A DNA stretch of 64,000 nt from Phyllostachys edulis. Taxonomy: Eukaryota; Streptophyta; Magnoliopsida; Poales; Poaceae. The DNA is taken from contig CM070548.1 in assembly GCA_036346405.1 (NCBI GenBank), forward strand, positions 56,975,866 to 57,039,865, written 5' to 3'. Position 1 is the stretch's first letter; the number at the start of each line of letters is the position of its first letter. A model generated the notes under the pieces. That model worked only from the letters and a program-made list of their open reading frames with translations, made no database searches and was not told the origin of the DNA. The translations under genes and the position numbers were made by a program. Below, one piece after another: positions 10,949-25,300 of this stretch.

Positions 10949-13252
10949 TAGATATATTTAATTTTGTAATTATGCTACTGTTGGTAGCTGGAAATATGCC
11001 TAACATATAGGTCGTTTTTATACTGACAATATATACTCCGCTAGAGCTCTCGTATGATGGGACGTGACAGCTCCATGGGCCTGCGCGTTTCAAATGTCAA
11101 TGCCGTATGCTCCTTGTTTTGGTGCGCAAGGCACACAACACAGTTTCAAACTCGTGACGTTTAGACGGTCTATTTGGCATATTAAGTTATGATGGTGTAG
11201 ATTAACTAGATAAAGATAGAAGTGTATATTAGAACAATATGGTTAATAAAACTCTGCTTTATATATAATGATTTATTTATATTACAACGCATTTACCAGA
11301 GAAGATGTATATGGTTTTATGCTATGTATGCTAAAACCTAGATGGATTCGCCCATGTAATTGCGCGGCATGATCAAAGTTTAGCAGAAGATTCCTGATCT
11401 ATTATATTTATAATACTAGTTTCCAGTTGCAAACTCAAAACTATTCAATTATGTTGGAGTTGTATTTGAATTGGATCCAACATATCTTCTTGTGGTGATT
11501 ATTTTCTATCCTGTGATCTTCAATTTAGATTTTAAAACTTTATTTTTCAATATGTGTAATTTAAAATTAAGGATTTTATTTCAAAAAATACCAACTTCGA
11601 TTAGAAACTCTAAATAAATTTATTCTATTAGAGTAGTGTTTGGATTGGATCGATTATATATGTTTTTTGTTTAAAACTCTTTCTTAGCTTATTTTAAAGC
11701 GATTGTTGCTTTGTGTGGATTTCGGAGGAACTGTTTGCTTTTTGTAGCAAGTGATAACGGTACGTGCGCAGTCGCTATGGAACGCATGTGTTGTGCCTCC
11801 ATTGTCTCCCACTGCGTATTGAAATTCAGAGCTCCTATTCTAATCCTACGTGATGAGATCTCCACTGAACTACTAGTTAATGAATTTACCGAAGCTTTCA
11901 TCGAGATTACTCTTGCAACATCATCATCTCGTTTTAGATACGATTCGAGAAGTTGGGTCGAGCACGCGTAATTGGTCCCCGCATACGACAACATTCAGAC
12001 CATTACTCCATTAGCACTGACCATCTTATTAGCAGAGAATTATATTTATATCAGTGAGCATCTTGTTTATGTTTATCCTGTCGTGCATCCGGAGAGTTCT
12101 GGACGGTTAATTACTTGCTTAGGGCTTGGTTTCAGCTGCTGTATTGTTCTGCGCTACAACGTGCCGTCTGCTTAGTTAACGGAATCTTTACTAATCCAAA
12201 CAAGATTTTGTGGGTACAGCTCTAGAAAAGCTCTAAAAAGTCACTTTCAAACAACTGTTATATTAGAAAGGAATGATAAACAAACTTTTGAAAAAACCTC
12301 ATCGCAATACCAAACGGAACCTTGGTTATTAGGGCACACAAGGAATCACGTGAAAGATCCTTCAATAAAACATGAAAGTTGACAAATGGATTCCCATGAC
12401 GCTACCTTTCCTGGTTCCAGAAGCTGAGCAGTGCTGCCAAGACCTAGCAAGAAATCAGAAATCCATACATCCAGTAGGGGGAGTTATTTGTAATGCACAG
12501 TTTAAAAAATGTAGACGGTGAGTGGGCAACCCCTACCGTTTGCCCGGAAATATTACATACCAGCCCAAAAAGAGGCATTTTCGTACGAATTCTAATGAAA
12601 TTTTGATGTTACTGCTTTGTTGCTAATACTGGAACACGGTGCATCGGTGCTAATACTAGAACACCAGCCAAGCAACCACAGCCCATTACTAGAACAAGCA
12701 TACCAAAATGTTTCTGCCAAGTAACAAGAACGGATAATACAGGGCTCAAACCCAAATTTCAAGTCATAATCTTACAAGCAGGAAAGAGGAAAGATTGAAC
12801 ACGTTTAACTTCCCAGTTACAAATTGCTTGCCTGAGGAATCTCAAGAACGCAGAACCAGAATAAAGCATAATGAAACTAAACAACGAATTACATTTGAGC
12901 TGCAAGTTTAAGCCTTTACACATATCATACACAATTCAAATAGGTCTTCTGAAACAGTCTTCAATCTGCAGTGCCTTGCAGTTCTTGCCTGAACGCAACA
13001 GCCTTGCACAGCATGGTAGACTTACTGGCAACAAAACAGCATGGGGAGTATGCCACTGATATTTGATCTTGGCTTTGAACTCCAAGAGATCAATCCCTCT
13101 TCTACCTTTAACAAATCCATATTATCCATCGTCCTTCACACATCCATGGCTTAAAATTTGCACGATGATGTAGCCAAATGATCAAAATCATAGTAACAAA
13201 GAACATTAGAAGGCTTACCTTCTAACGAATTACCGATAGATGGCATCATATA
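10943..13252. other. Downstream flank of the copine gene, including its 3' UTR
   Basis: No second gene was recognised. The part next to 13252 must hold the minus-strand 3' UTR, but I cannot place the poly(A) site. The stretch 10943-12350 is AT-rich, with small open frames of no known family. Confidence 0.4.
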
Positions 13253-13347
13253 CTAACTAATTGCTTGAATTTCTCTTGTTCTCATGTATGTCATGAACTG
13301 CCCTGGTATCTCAGCAAGAAGTGACTGAACTACGGAAATCCCAGTGC
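13253..13347 (-). CDS. BON1: BON1 exon 16 and stop
   Basis: Completes Gly543 and encodes TGISVVQSLLAEIPGQFMTY, then MRTREIQAIS and a TAG stop at 13253-13255. The acceptor is ATCGCAG. Confidence 0.93.
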
Positions 13348-16300
13348 CTGCGATTAAAAATGGATTTAAAATCACATTGCTTAATTTTCCCAGTAAAGGT
13401 CAAGAAAGCAAAATTCCATGAGCCATCATATGCAGAAGCAAACAGCAAACACAAAAATACACAGCTGGCAAGATATGAAAACAGTATTTTTTTTTCTTGT
13501 TTTCTAATGCCACAAAAGAATAATCTGGCTTTTAAGCATAGAAATATCAAATACTGTTATATGCATATACATACCATGCACATCCTTCATTGGAGCGAAC
13601 TGCATCATATCCCTTGACGCAACTCTCCCCGTTGAGCTTTCCAGTCTCTCTCCTTTATTTGGATCTAGAAACTGTGCAATGAAAATTTTAAGATCAAATT
13701 ATCCTTACACAAATCTATCATCGTATTAAAGCAAATGCAAAAGAAGCCACCGCATTCACTCTCGAGGGCTAGAAATTCCCATATTAATCGGAGGAAAAAG
13801 AAAAAGATCTACACTGTTGATCGTGGTAAGTTCAGATTATAATGGTATTGAATAAAAGGAAGAGTTCATGTCAACTACAATCCACCCGTCAAGGTCCTTC
13901 ATCCACCTTGCTCCCTCGCCCGCTCGCACCATGCCAGCACGCCTCACCAGCTTCGCCGCTCGCCGAGTGATTTCCATCGCCGCCCACCGTTTTGCGCCCA
14001 GCTACCCTGTCACCTCCGCCAACTCCCGCCCATGCTAGCTACCCCATTCATGGCGAGTATATCCCACGCTGGCGAAGAGACCAGGGCAGACTGCGAGTTT
14101 CTCGCACAACCGCCGGCGTCACGCAGTTTTTCTCGCACGATCGTCCTAGCTATTTAAGCTCTAGAGCGCGCACTATAATCTTCAGCTCGCCCATGTTCCA
14201 TTTCGCGCAAACCAAAGCTTCATAGCACCTTGGTTTTGCGGGAACGTTCGCGTCATTCTCGACGCCAGTGAGCGCGCCTCCGCACCATTCCCGCTGTGAT
14301 GAGCTTCCTCACCCACGATGCCCGCACCATCTTGATCCCTATACATCACTCATTCCTCTTCTGTGCTTAATGCAGCCCTGGAAGTCTTGTAGCTCGATCG
14401 CATTCACCTTCGTCCTCAGCTCCGGCGCGCACCCAAGCTCACCAACGTATTCCCGTCGCTCTAGTGAGTTCGAGCCCAAACTGATCGCGTCATAAGGTGT
14501 TCTACACTCCGTTGATGCTAATCCCTCACTCAATGCAGGCAATCTCGCCCTAAATCCGAGCTTCTCTCATTTTCCCCATTCACAACCACCGCCACCATTT
14601 CTATTCTTCTTCGAAACCCGGTGAGCCTCGGGCCGATTCCCTGCATCTACACCATCCTCGACACCTCAGTAACCTAACACGACACTTCTTGTAGCACCTC
14701 TGTTGCTATGGTGAGCTGCCGTCGTGGACCTCCTCTACGCCGCCGCTGCTCGTCGTCGACAAGTTGTTCCAGAGCCTCCCCGGCCTCATCTTCTGACAGG
14801 TGGGACAGGCTGAAAAGGTAATCGAAAATCTAATTTTAAACTTGTTTAGTAAATGAGTCACTGGCATGTGGGACCATGCACTGTTCTCGGTTCTAAAACA
14901 CGTTTTAAAACCCGAGGGACTGACATGTGGGCCCCAACTGTTAGTTAATTAAAATCAGAAATAGGTTTCATCATTAGTTAATAAATAATGTCTTTGACAT
15001 GTGGGACCGCCTCTGGTTTATAAATAAAATCAATAAAAAAAATATGAGTCACTGATAAGTAGGCCCTACATGTAAGTTAATAAAAATCGAAACATTTAGA
15101 AAAGTCGCTTCAGTTAGAAGATAAATACGCTTTCTTTACTAAAAAGCGTAAATCTCAGTAGAACTCAGAGGAAAATACGCTTTCTCTATAGGAAAGCATA
15201 AACCTTAGAAAATACGCTTTCGACGTCAACCATTTTCTAATTTCTGGAATTTTCAAACCGAAGCAGATTAAAATGTTGATAACTTTTGCATACAAACTCC
15301 AAAATGAATGAACCTTTTTTCTAAATTCATCTAAGATCATGCCCTACCTGAATATGCAAAAATATTTGGATTTTGTTACTGTTGAAATTATTTTGCTATA
15401 TTTAATTTGTTTTACGACCCTCCGTCCTCGTATTCAGAGCAAGTAGAGCGAAGCAAGCACCTCTTTTGACCATGTTGATCCTACTATTTTAATTATTGTA
15501 CTTCTTTTCGCAAAATCTATCATGCATGTGTGTATGTTTGATTAAAATTACTATATTCGGGGTTAACGGTAATCGTAATCATATTCGATGCATGAACCTC
15601 CTTGAAATATTGACATCCTTACTGTTATAGCCATTAGGTTATTGTATAGACAATAGATGATATCAATTTGGGAATTTTGAGTGCGAGTCTCGCACAATTG
15701 CGTAGGCAAGCTATAGTATTTACTAAAAAAATGCTAAAAGGATGACATGATGAACATAAAATTGGGAGTTTTGAAATGATGGTCCAGAGGGTTTTACCTC
15801 TGTTATTTTGTATAAAATAAAAATGAAAAACTTAGTTTACGACGCGGACGAGTTATATTATATTCTGAGAAGTGAGAGGTGTATCTCACAAGTAGATAGG
15901 GAGAGATCCTCGCCTGGGTCAATTAAAATCCTATCTAAGCCTAAATGTACAACCACATGTGCCGATATGGAACAGCCTTAGCTAATTAAGTCAATGAAAA
16001 CTAGCCTTACGCGTTGGTAGGCCGTAGTTATGCGGGCATGACCGGTGTAGGCATGTTCGAAGGGGCTCCTTTCACCAAGACATTGGGAACAAAGCCTTCC
16101 GACACAACGGTGAATGCCTCACTGAGACGGGGTGTACCCGAGTGAAGTGAGTGTTCATTAGCCAGGCTAGTGCAAGATTTGGACTAGGTGATGTAAAGAC
16201 TTCAATGCATACTCTAGACTACTTACCAAAGGATAGTGAGTAGTAGTATCGACGGATACCGAACAAACTAGAGAATTCGTATGTTGTGAGTAAAGTTGTA

Positions 16301-19300
16301 CACCTCTGCAGAGTATAAATCTATTTAAATAGCCATGCTCGAGGTCATGAGCGTGCTTAGTGCAGTCTTAATGGGTATAGTCTTAGTTTTCATAAAAACA
16401 GTTTTGGTGGAAAATGTGGGAAATAGTTTGTTAATTTATATTTGAGTTGAGTGTCATGTCTATGGCCGAAAAAAGATGTTTGCTCACAGCCGAGGGTTGT
16501 GAGTTGTTATTTATTCAATTACTTGTTGTCATTTATCTATTTAACTGCTCTTTAAAATTCCGTTGCAAAACACTACGTATGGATATTGCAAATAAAATTT
16601 GCTTAATGCTGAAAACAAGTTGTAACATAGTGCCTCATCCCTTGTTAGCCTTGCATTTATACAAATTTTGTAATACACTACAAGTCTTATTGAGTACACA
16701 ATGTACTCAATCTTGCTTAAATTGTTGTTCAGACTTAGAGGATGAGCCTACACCGGACGACACGTTCTTTGCACCCGGTATCGGAGGGTTCGGTGACGGG
16801 TCTTTCTAGGACTTGTCTCTTATCGGTTGCCTGAAGGTTCGGATGGGCACACTGCTGAACTTTTAGACCTTACACGTATTATGCTTCTGCTATTTCAATC
16901 ATTATTTCTGATACTTGAGTTTTTCTTTGGTTGGTCGGCCCTTGTGATGTAAACTCTGTAATCGTCTAAGTTATGTACCGTGTTCGTTTCATTTTGTATC
17001 TATAAATGTATGAATGTGATTATCAATGTTGTGGATGTATGTATTGGCCACTAATCATGAGGCTAGTACGGTGCACACACGAGGGCTACAAATATTCAAA
17101 GCCTGAGGTCCGACATACAAATTCCAAAGTCCCTAAATAACAGCAATTTGGAATAAAAATTAGCAATTGGATTTGTATACGAATTCCAACAAACAATAAT
17201 TGAAATTCGGAATAAATAAATAAAATTAGTAATTTGATTCCCATACGAATTCCTAAGTAAAATCCCAAAATAGGTATAATTCGAAATAAAAATTAAACAA
17301 AATTAGCAATTAGATTTGTATACTAATTCCAAAAAACTGAAATTCGAATAAAAATAAAATAAAATTGGCAATTTGATTTTGATATGAATTCCAATGTAAA
17401 GTCCCTAAATAAGCGTAATTCGGAATAAAAAATAAAGGAAACTTAGCAATTGGATGTGTATATGAATTCTAACAAACAATAATTCAAATTCAAAATAAAA
17501 ATAAAAGAAAATTTTGCAATTTGATTTCCAAACTAATTCCAATGAAAAATAACTAAATAAATAAAATTTAGAATAAATTAAACAAATTTAGCAATTTAAT
17601 TTGTATACGAACTCCAACAAAAAATAACAAAAATTTTGAATAAAATATAATTTATTACGATGATAGCACGAATGGCGTTGAACGAGACTACGAAAGAGTG
17701 CAATAGCGTCAATCTGTTCAGCAAGAAGACATTGACCTATGGGGAAGCGAAAAGCTGAGGCGACGGTGACGACGATGAGGACAATATCGTGCTGCTCACT
17801 TAGACCTTCGACAAGGACAATGTTGTGCTACTCACCGGAGCCATTGAATAGAAAGTCTAGAGTCGAAGGAACTAAGGAACGCGACGAGTTGTGAGCATCG
17901 GTGTTGTTGAAGAAGTCATTGGCCAAAGAAGCTCGATGATAAGGAAACCCTGACAGAGAGATAAAGATTTGCATTGAAGACGAGTTATGGACGATATAAG
18001 GCCATTGGGTAGCTAGAAGCGAGCCATCGCAGGTGGGGCGCACGACACCACCGACGATGGGGAGAAGATTCTCCATGTCGTTAGTCAACAACTAAAGCAG
18101 AGTCTGTGAAGATGGGAGGTCGCCACAGTTAGTGAGGAAACCACAACATTGAGTTGGCCGACGTCGAAGAAAATGAGCGATCAATGTGGAAGAAGATAGC
18201 ATCGAGCACGTATTACATCATGCATGTGTATATTCATGCATACATCCGTACGGATAGAAGCATAGGCATATAGAAGCAGAGGAGCAAAGAGCTCAAAGTA
18301 GAGATGGCGCAGCCGTAGGGAATAGGCTTGGAGCCACTGAAGAGAGCGTGACGAGTGTACCCGACAAGGATCGACGATGGTTGCACATGTATGTGTGTTG
18401 ATGTCGCAACGATTAGCAGCAAGGAACAATTGGAGAGAAGTAGAAGAAAATTATGCGGTAAAGTATTGCATTGAAGGGGTAGCAGTTGTGAAGAATCGAT
18501 CAAGAATTCAGCTATTGAGGAGCGAAAAGCCGAGGTGGCGGTGACGAAGATGAGGACAATATCGCATTGCTCACCTTAGTCGTACGACAACGACAATGAC
18601 GTGTTGCTCGACGGAAACGTTGAAGAGAGTCTAGAGTTGAAGGAGCGAAGTGTCATGACGATGTGTTGAGAGCATCGTTGTTGTTGAATAAGTCATTGAC
18701 CAAATAAGCTCGATGATAGGGAAGCTTTGACAGAGAGAGGATGAACATTTGCATTGAAGACGCACTATGGACGATATGAGGCCATTAGGTAGCTAGGAGC
18801 GTGCCATCACTAGTGGGGGGCAAGACACCACCGGCGATGACGAAAATACTCCATATCGTTAGACAGCGACTAAAGCAGACATGCCGACATTAGTGGAGAT
18901 GGGAGATCGCCACATTTAGTGAGGAAGCCACAACGTTGAGTTGTCCGACGTCGAAGAAGAGGAGAGATCGATGCGGGAGAAGAGGACATCGAGCACATAT
19001 AACGCCATGCATGTGTATATCCATGCATGCATCCGTACGAATAGAAGCACAAGCATATAGAAGTAGGGGAGCAAAGAGCTCGGAATAGAGATGACGCAAC
19101 CGTAGGAAATACGCTTTGGGCCACATGAGAGAGCGTGGCGAGTGTACCCGACAGGGATCGGCAATGGTTGCACGTATATGTATGTTGATGTTGCAACGAT
19201 TAGCAGTAAAGAAAAATTGGAGAGAAGTGGAAGATAACTAGGTGGTAGAGTATTGCATTGGAAGGGGTAGCGGTTGAGAGGGATCGATCAAGAATGCAGC

Positions 19301-22300
19301 TTGCTGACCCACAGAGAAGTGAAAATCCAAGGCGGCGGCGACGGAGATGAAGACAATATCGTGTTGCTCACCTTGGCCGTTTGACAAGGATAATAACGTG
19401 CTGCTCGCCGGAGCCATTGAAGAGAGTCTGGAGTAGGAGCCAAGGGCCGCAATGACGAGTTGTGAGCGTCGAAATTGTTGAAGAAGTCATTGACCAAAGA
19501 AGCTCGACAATAGGGAAGCCCTGACAGAGAAGAGATGAAACTTTGCATTGAAGACGAGCTATGGACGATATAGGGCCATTGGATAGCTAGGAGCGTGCCA
19601 TCGCTGGAAGGGGGCACGACGCTACTGGCGATGGTGAGAAGATTCTTCATATCATTAGACAACGACTAAAGCAGACATGTCAGCATCAGTTAAGATGGGA
19701 GGCTGCCGCAGTTAGTGAGGAAGCCACAACGTTGAGTTCCCAACATCAAAGATGAGGTACGATCGATGCAAGAGAAGAGGACATCGAGCACGTATAACAT
19801 CATACATGTGTATCCATGCATGCATTTGTACGAATAGAAGCACAGGTATATAGAAGCAAAGGAGCAAATAGCTCAGAGTAGAGATGGCACAGCCGTAGGA
19901 ATAGGCTCTAGGCCACCGGAGAGAGCGTGGCGGGTGTACCCGGCAGGGATCGGCGATGGTTGCACATGTATGGGTGTTGATATTGCAACAATTAGCAATA
20001 AGGAACAATTGGAGTAGAAGATAATTATGTGGTAAAGTATTGCATTGTAAGGGGTAGCAATTGAGGGGGATCGATCAAGAATTCAGCTTGCTGACCCCCA
20101 CAGGGAAGCGAAAAGCCGAGGCAACGATGACGAAGATAACCTTATCCGTTCGACAAGGACAATGACGTGCTGCTCGCCGGAGCCGTTGAAGAGAAGTCTA
20201 GAGTCGAAGGAGCGAAGGGTCACGACGAGTTGTGAGCGTCAGTATTGTGGAAGGTCATTAATCAAAGAAGCTCGATGATGGGGAAACCCTAACGGAGAGA
20301 AGATGAAAGCTTTGCATTGCAAACGAACTATTTACGATATGGAGCCATTGGGTAGCTAGGAGCGTGCCATCGGTGGTGGGGGTCACAACGCCAACGGCGA
20401 TGGCCAGAAGAGTCTTCATATCATTAGACAATGACTAAAGCAGACATGTAGGCATCAGTGAAGATAAGAGGTCGCCGTGGTTAGTGAGGAAGTCACAACG
20501 TTAAGTTGTCCAACATCGAATAAGAGGAGAGATTGATGCGGAAGAGGACATCGAGCACATATAACATCATCCATATGTATATCCATGCATGCATCCGTAC
20601 GAATAGAAGCATGAGCATATAAAAGCAGAGGAGCAAGGAGCTCAGAGTAGAGATGGCGCAACCGTAGCCAATAGAGAATAGGCTCGAGACCACCGAAGAG
20701 AGCGTGGTTGGTGTACCCGGTAGGGATCGGCGATGGTTACACGTGTATTCATGTTGATGTCGCAACGATTAGTAGTAAGGAACAATTGGAGAGAAGTAGA
20801 AGATAACTATGTGGTATAGTATTGCATTGGAAGCAATAGCAGTTGAGAGGGATCGATCAAGGATTCAGCTTGCTGACCCACAGGGAAGCGAAAAGCTAAG
20901 GCGGTGGCGACGGGGATGAGGGCACTATCGTGTTGCTCACCTAAGCCATTCAACAAGGACAATGATGTGTTGCTCGCCGGAGCGGTTGAAGAGAGTCTAG
21001 AGTCGAAGGAGCGAAGGGCCACGACGACGATTTGTGCACGTCGGTGCTGTGGAAGAGGTCATTGATCAAAGAAACTCGATGATGGGGAAGCCCTGACAGG
21101 GAGATGAAGCTTTGTATTGAAGATGAGCTATGGACGATATAAGGCCATTGAGTAGCTAAGGGTGTGTCAACGCTGGTGAGAGGCACGACGCTACCGGCGA
21201 CAGCGAGAAGATTCTGCATATCACTAGACAGCGACTAAAGCAGACATGCTAGCATCAGTGAAGATGGGAGGTCGCCGCGGTTAGTGAGGAAACCACAACA
21301 TTGAGTTGTCCAATTTCGACGATGATGAGCAATCGATGCGGGAGAAGAGAACATCTAGAAGTATAACATCATGCATGTGTATATCCATGCGTGCATCCGT
21401 ATGAATAGAAGCACGAATCTATAGAAGCAATGGAGGAAAGAGCTCAGAGTAGAAATGGTGCAGTCATAGGGAATAGACTCGGGGGCACCAGAGAGAACGT
21501 GACGGGTGTACCCAGCAGGGATAAGCAATGTTTGCACGTGTAGATGTTGTAACGATTAGCAGTAAGCAACTATGGGAGAGAAGTAGAAAATAATTGTGGT
21601 AGAGTATTGCATTAGAAGAGGTATCAATTGAGAGGTATCGATTAAGAATTAAGGTTGCTGTTGGAGGTTGAAACAGAAAAACTGTGGCAGCAAGAAGAGA
21701 TAGAAGACAAACGGTTCGGCGAAGTAGCTGGCCGTGTGAGAAATGTAGGTCGCCCATGGTGCATCGGTGTATGCGTAAGATACTCTAATACCATGTAAAC
21801 TAATAAGATAATTTGCCACACACATAATCAACATATTGCTTGATATAGTTTGGAAAAGAGTAACTAATGGAGGAAGAATAGGAGTGCAGTTACATGATCC
21901 ATGCATGATGAAGTGGTTATGTTTGTACAAACCCCAAACAACTTATTATGCTTAATGATTTTGTTCCATCAAAGCTCATACTTCAATTACGTTCCCCAAT
22001 TAAGTTGTGTTTTCTTTCAAGCTTCTACCGTCGTTCCCAATGTTTATGATGTCTTAAAAATCTAACAGCCTACAAGATACGTAAATATATTTTTAAGCAT
22101 CTAAGTTATATCATTTGATACTATAAACTTTAAAACAAATATAGCCGTGCAAATGCGCGGGCCACTCTACTAGTTTATATAACGCTAAAGTATCAGCAAT
22201 CCACATCACTTCGCTACCATTCAGTACATACAATATCTGGGTGGTACTTCTATAGTGGCAGTCATAACTAGATAAACTAGAACTAAAAATGATGAGAAAT

Positions 22301-25300
22301 GAATCAACGATTGACTTCTGTTTCCTAACTCATGAGGTGGTGTACAAGAGCTAATTAAGCATTTCAATTTTATCTCTACAAGGAAATATACAAATGAATT
22401 ATAGAGATGAAATCACGAAAACTTATCCAGTCCCATTACCTCCATTTCCTTGAAGTCGGCCCCACCAACTCCAACAACAACGATGGACAAAGGAAAATCA
22501 GATGCCTTTATGATTGCATCAATAGTCTCTTGAAAATCAGTCACTACGCCATCCTGGACAGAGGATTGACAGCTAAGAAGGAAAAACATGGTGCAATTTT
22601 TCTTAAAAGATGGGTTCTGAGGTATACATACCGTGACTATTAACAGAATAAAGTACTTCTGTTGATTGCTGGTAAGGGATTGGCTTGCTATTGCTGTGGC
22701 GGTGCTAATTACCGGACCAAAGAGTGTAGGACCAGCCAATGATACATTACGAAGTGCACTGATATAAGCTGACATAATTCCTTGTATTCCCTCAACCTGA
22801 GGAAGAATGATGTAGTTAGGCTATGAATAAACTGAAGCAAACAGTTCTAACAAGTAACCATTACAACTTAAAAAGCCTCCTAAAACACAATGAAGAGATG
22901 ATACATGCATTTATTTATTTCTTAAAAACAAACAAACAAATGGGAAATGCAAACAAATTTACTGTACAATAAAATAAGATGGGTCAGAAAAGCAGATTTC
23001 CAAATTAGCTTTCTGGATGTAGCACTTGGAAATTCTTCTGTGGAAGACAGTAGTATTTAAATGTAGCAAAGAATGTAGAATACCTCAGGTTGATATGTGC
23101 TGCCATTCAAGTTGAAACAGTGGGAAACAGGACCATCAATAGGTCTAGCTCCAAAGCCCCAAGAGGGGAAGCGCTTAGCTGGGTCATAGTACTGTAGTAC
23201 ATCTCCAATTTCCAGTATTGCCTACCACAAAAACAATGGAAAAACTTAAAATCAATATGTGCTCAGAGGTTCATCAGAACACAAAAACTAAAGGGAGATC
23301 GATTCAGTTGCTCACTCTCTGATATGCATTTGGCCGCCCCCCGGAGGGGTCAATATAATGCAAGGAATCTGGAAGCCGCGGATTTCCATTTGAAGCTGTA
23401 AAGCATAAAACATCGACAGTAACAAATTAAGCATGAGGTTACGAAGTAGATAAATGGAAATGGTGAAAAGTCATCTTGCAATAGCACGTCTGTGCACACC
23501 TGTGAAGTCTACGGCTACCATAAAGTTCAATTGACACCCAGCAGAAATATAATCTAGAAAAGTATGTCTATTGTTCTCTAGATATTTCTCCACATATACC
23601 TGACTCTTCAGTACCTGCATATCAGAATAAAACTAAGTTAATACAGTATAACAGTTGGATATATTCTATAGTAACAAATATTACCTCCTTACTGTGACAT
23701 TCATGTGCAGTGCTGGCAGGAACAAAGAAGTTTTCACCATTCTGACAATGGTACATGTTTTCCAATTCTGCGACTGATTTTACTATCTTGCTGTCGAATT
23801 ACAAAGGGTATCTAATCAGAAAACAAATTGGAATTCAAGAATCAATGGCCCAGGCTCCAAGGCACCATAGAACATGGTAATGAACGGACCAAAATGGCAA
23901 CAAAGTGGACAGAAACACAGATACTGCAAGTGCAAGCAGCATATTGAGTTACAAAAGGGAATAATTACCCAACTAGGTCATGGTTGCCATTGCTACTGAA
24001 GTTGAAGCACTCTACAATGAGGGGGTTCTCCTGCAACACAATACAGCCATGAGAAAAGAAATACATAGCGATTAGATGCATACAAATCTTTAGTCATTAG
24101 CCAACAAAAACTGCCCTTTCATTTGGAGAGCAGTAACAGCACCAGCTAGTGGTTCAAATAATCAAACACGTATTACTGTCTCCAGGAACATGAAAGGTCA
24201 TAAATACATTCTGAGAATAGACAGTCCAGATTGCGCACCTCGAATAGAAGTACAAAAGAAAAAAGAAGGAAGAGGAAAGTTCTCATGCCTTACTTCCAAT
24301 CTGCTGGAGATTCAAAATCACTGGCTTCCACTTAGGATTAAGATCATTCTTCCTTACTTCTGTCTTGCAAATTGGAACAGGCTCTCCGCTCTCTGATATT
24401 CTAGATATCAGCAAGAAAGGATCCTGTAACAAGCTTAGAACGATGAATTAAGAACTTTAGACTGCCAGAACCAGCAATCCACATGTGTGCAGACACAGAT
24501 AGGCATGACCAAATGCAAGTGCAACAACAGTAAACAAGTACCAAACAAAAAAGGAAACTTAAGCTTACACTTTTTGAGAGAAGATCCTTGATTTCAAGAT
24601 CTGAACAGCGGAATACCATCTCCATTATTGCTTTTGAACCAGCACTTTCATCCGCCTGAACAGTTAGCTCACCAAATTTACTAGGATTTGGTAAGTTATG
24701 TTCAGAAACACCAAGCTTTAGAGTCAACAGTCTATTCCGTCTGGTGAGAACCTACAAAATCAGTCTTGATCTCAAAAAACATAAAAAAAAAATGCATCTA
24801 CAATAAGTAGTCTTCAAACGCGTTAAATTTACAAGCTTTTGAATTTATGGTACTCTTTCATGCGATGCAAGTGCTGCTATGAAATCATTAAACATTATGT
24901 TCATAATTAACCTAGAGTAGTATATCATTGTAGGGCATCCAGAGCCGGAGCTACAAATTTGTAGGATTTGGGGGAACAATTGTGTGTCCCTTAGGACCCC
25001 CTACAATCCGACTCGGACTCTAAGACTCGCACACGACTTGGACTCTTATCTAAACTATAATATCTCCAATACTCCCTCTCGAGATGGGTATGAGATAACA
25101 ATCATGTCCATCTTGTTACATATTGCAATACCATTACTAGAATCTACCAAAACCTACCATTCATCGACTCCATAACCAATACCATCACAAAGACCAAAAG
25201 TTGGTCACCACCAATACCACCAAGGGACGTCATCAAATTCATCTCCACCATCTAATAGCTGCCCTGACCTCAACCTCATCTTCCTCTACCATCATGCCCC

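Noticed and set aside
10854..11093. Ile-Tyr repeat peptide
   Set aside because: Translation of the (TA)n microsatellite.
17828..21757. Family of similar minus-strand proteins in the 780-bp array
   Set aside because: Each copy is broken at different places and reading frames drift; repeat-derived rather than a gene cluster.
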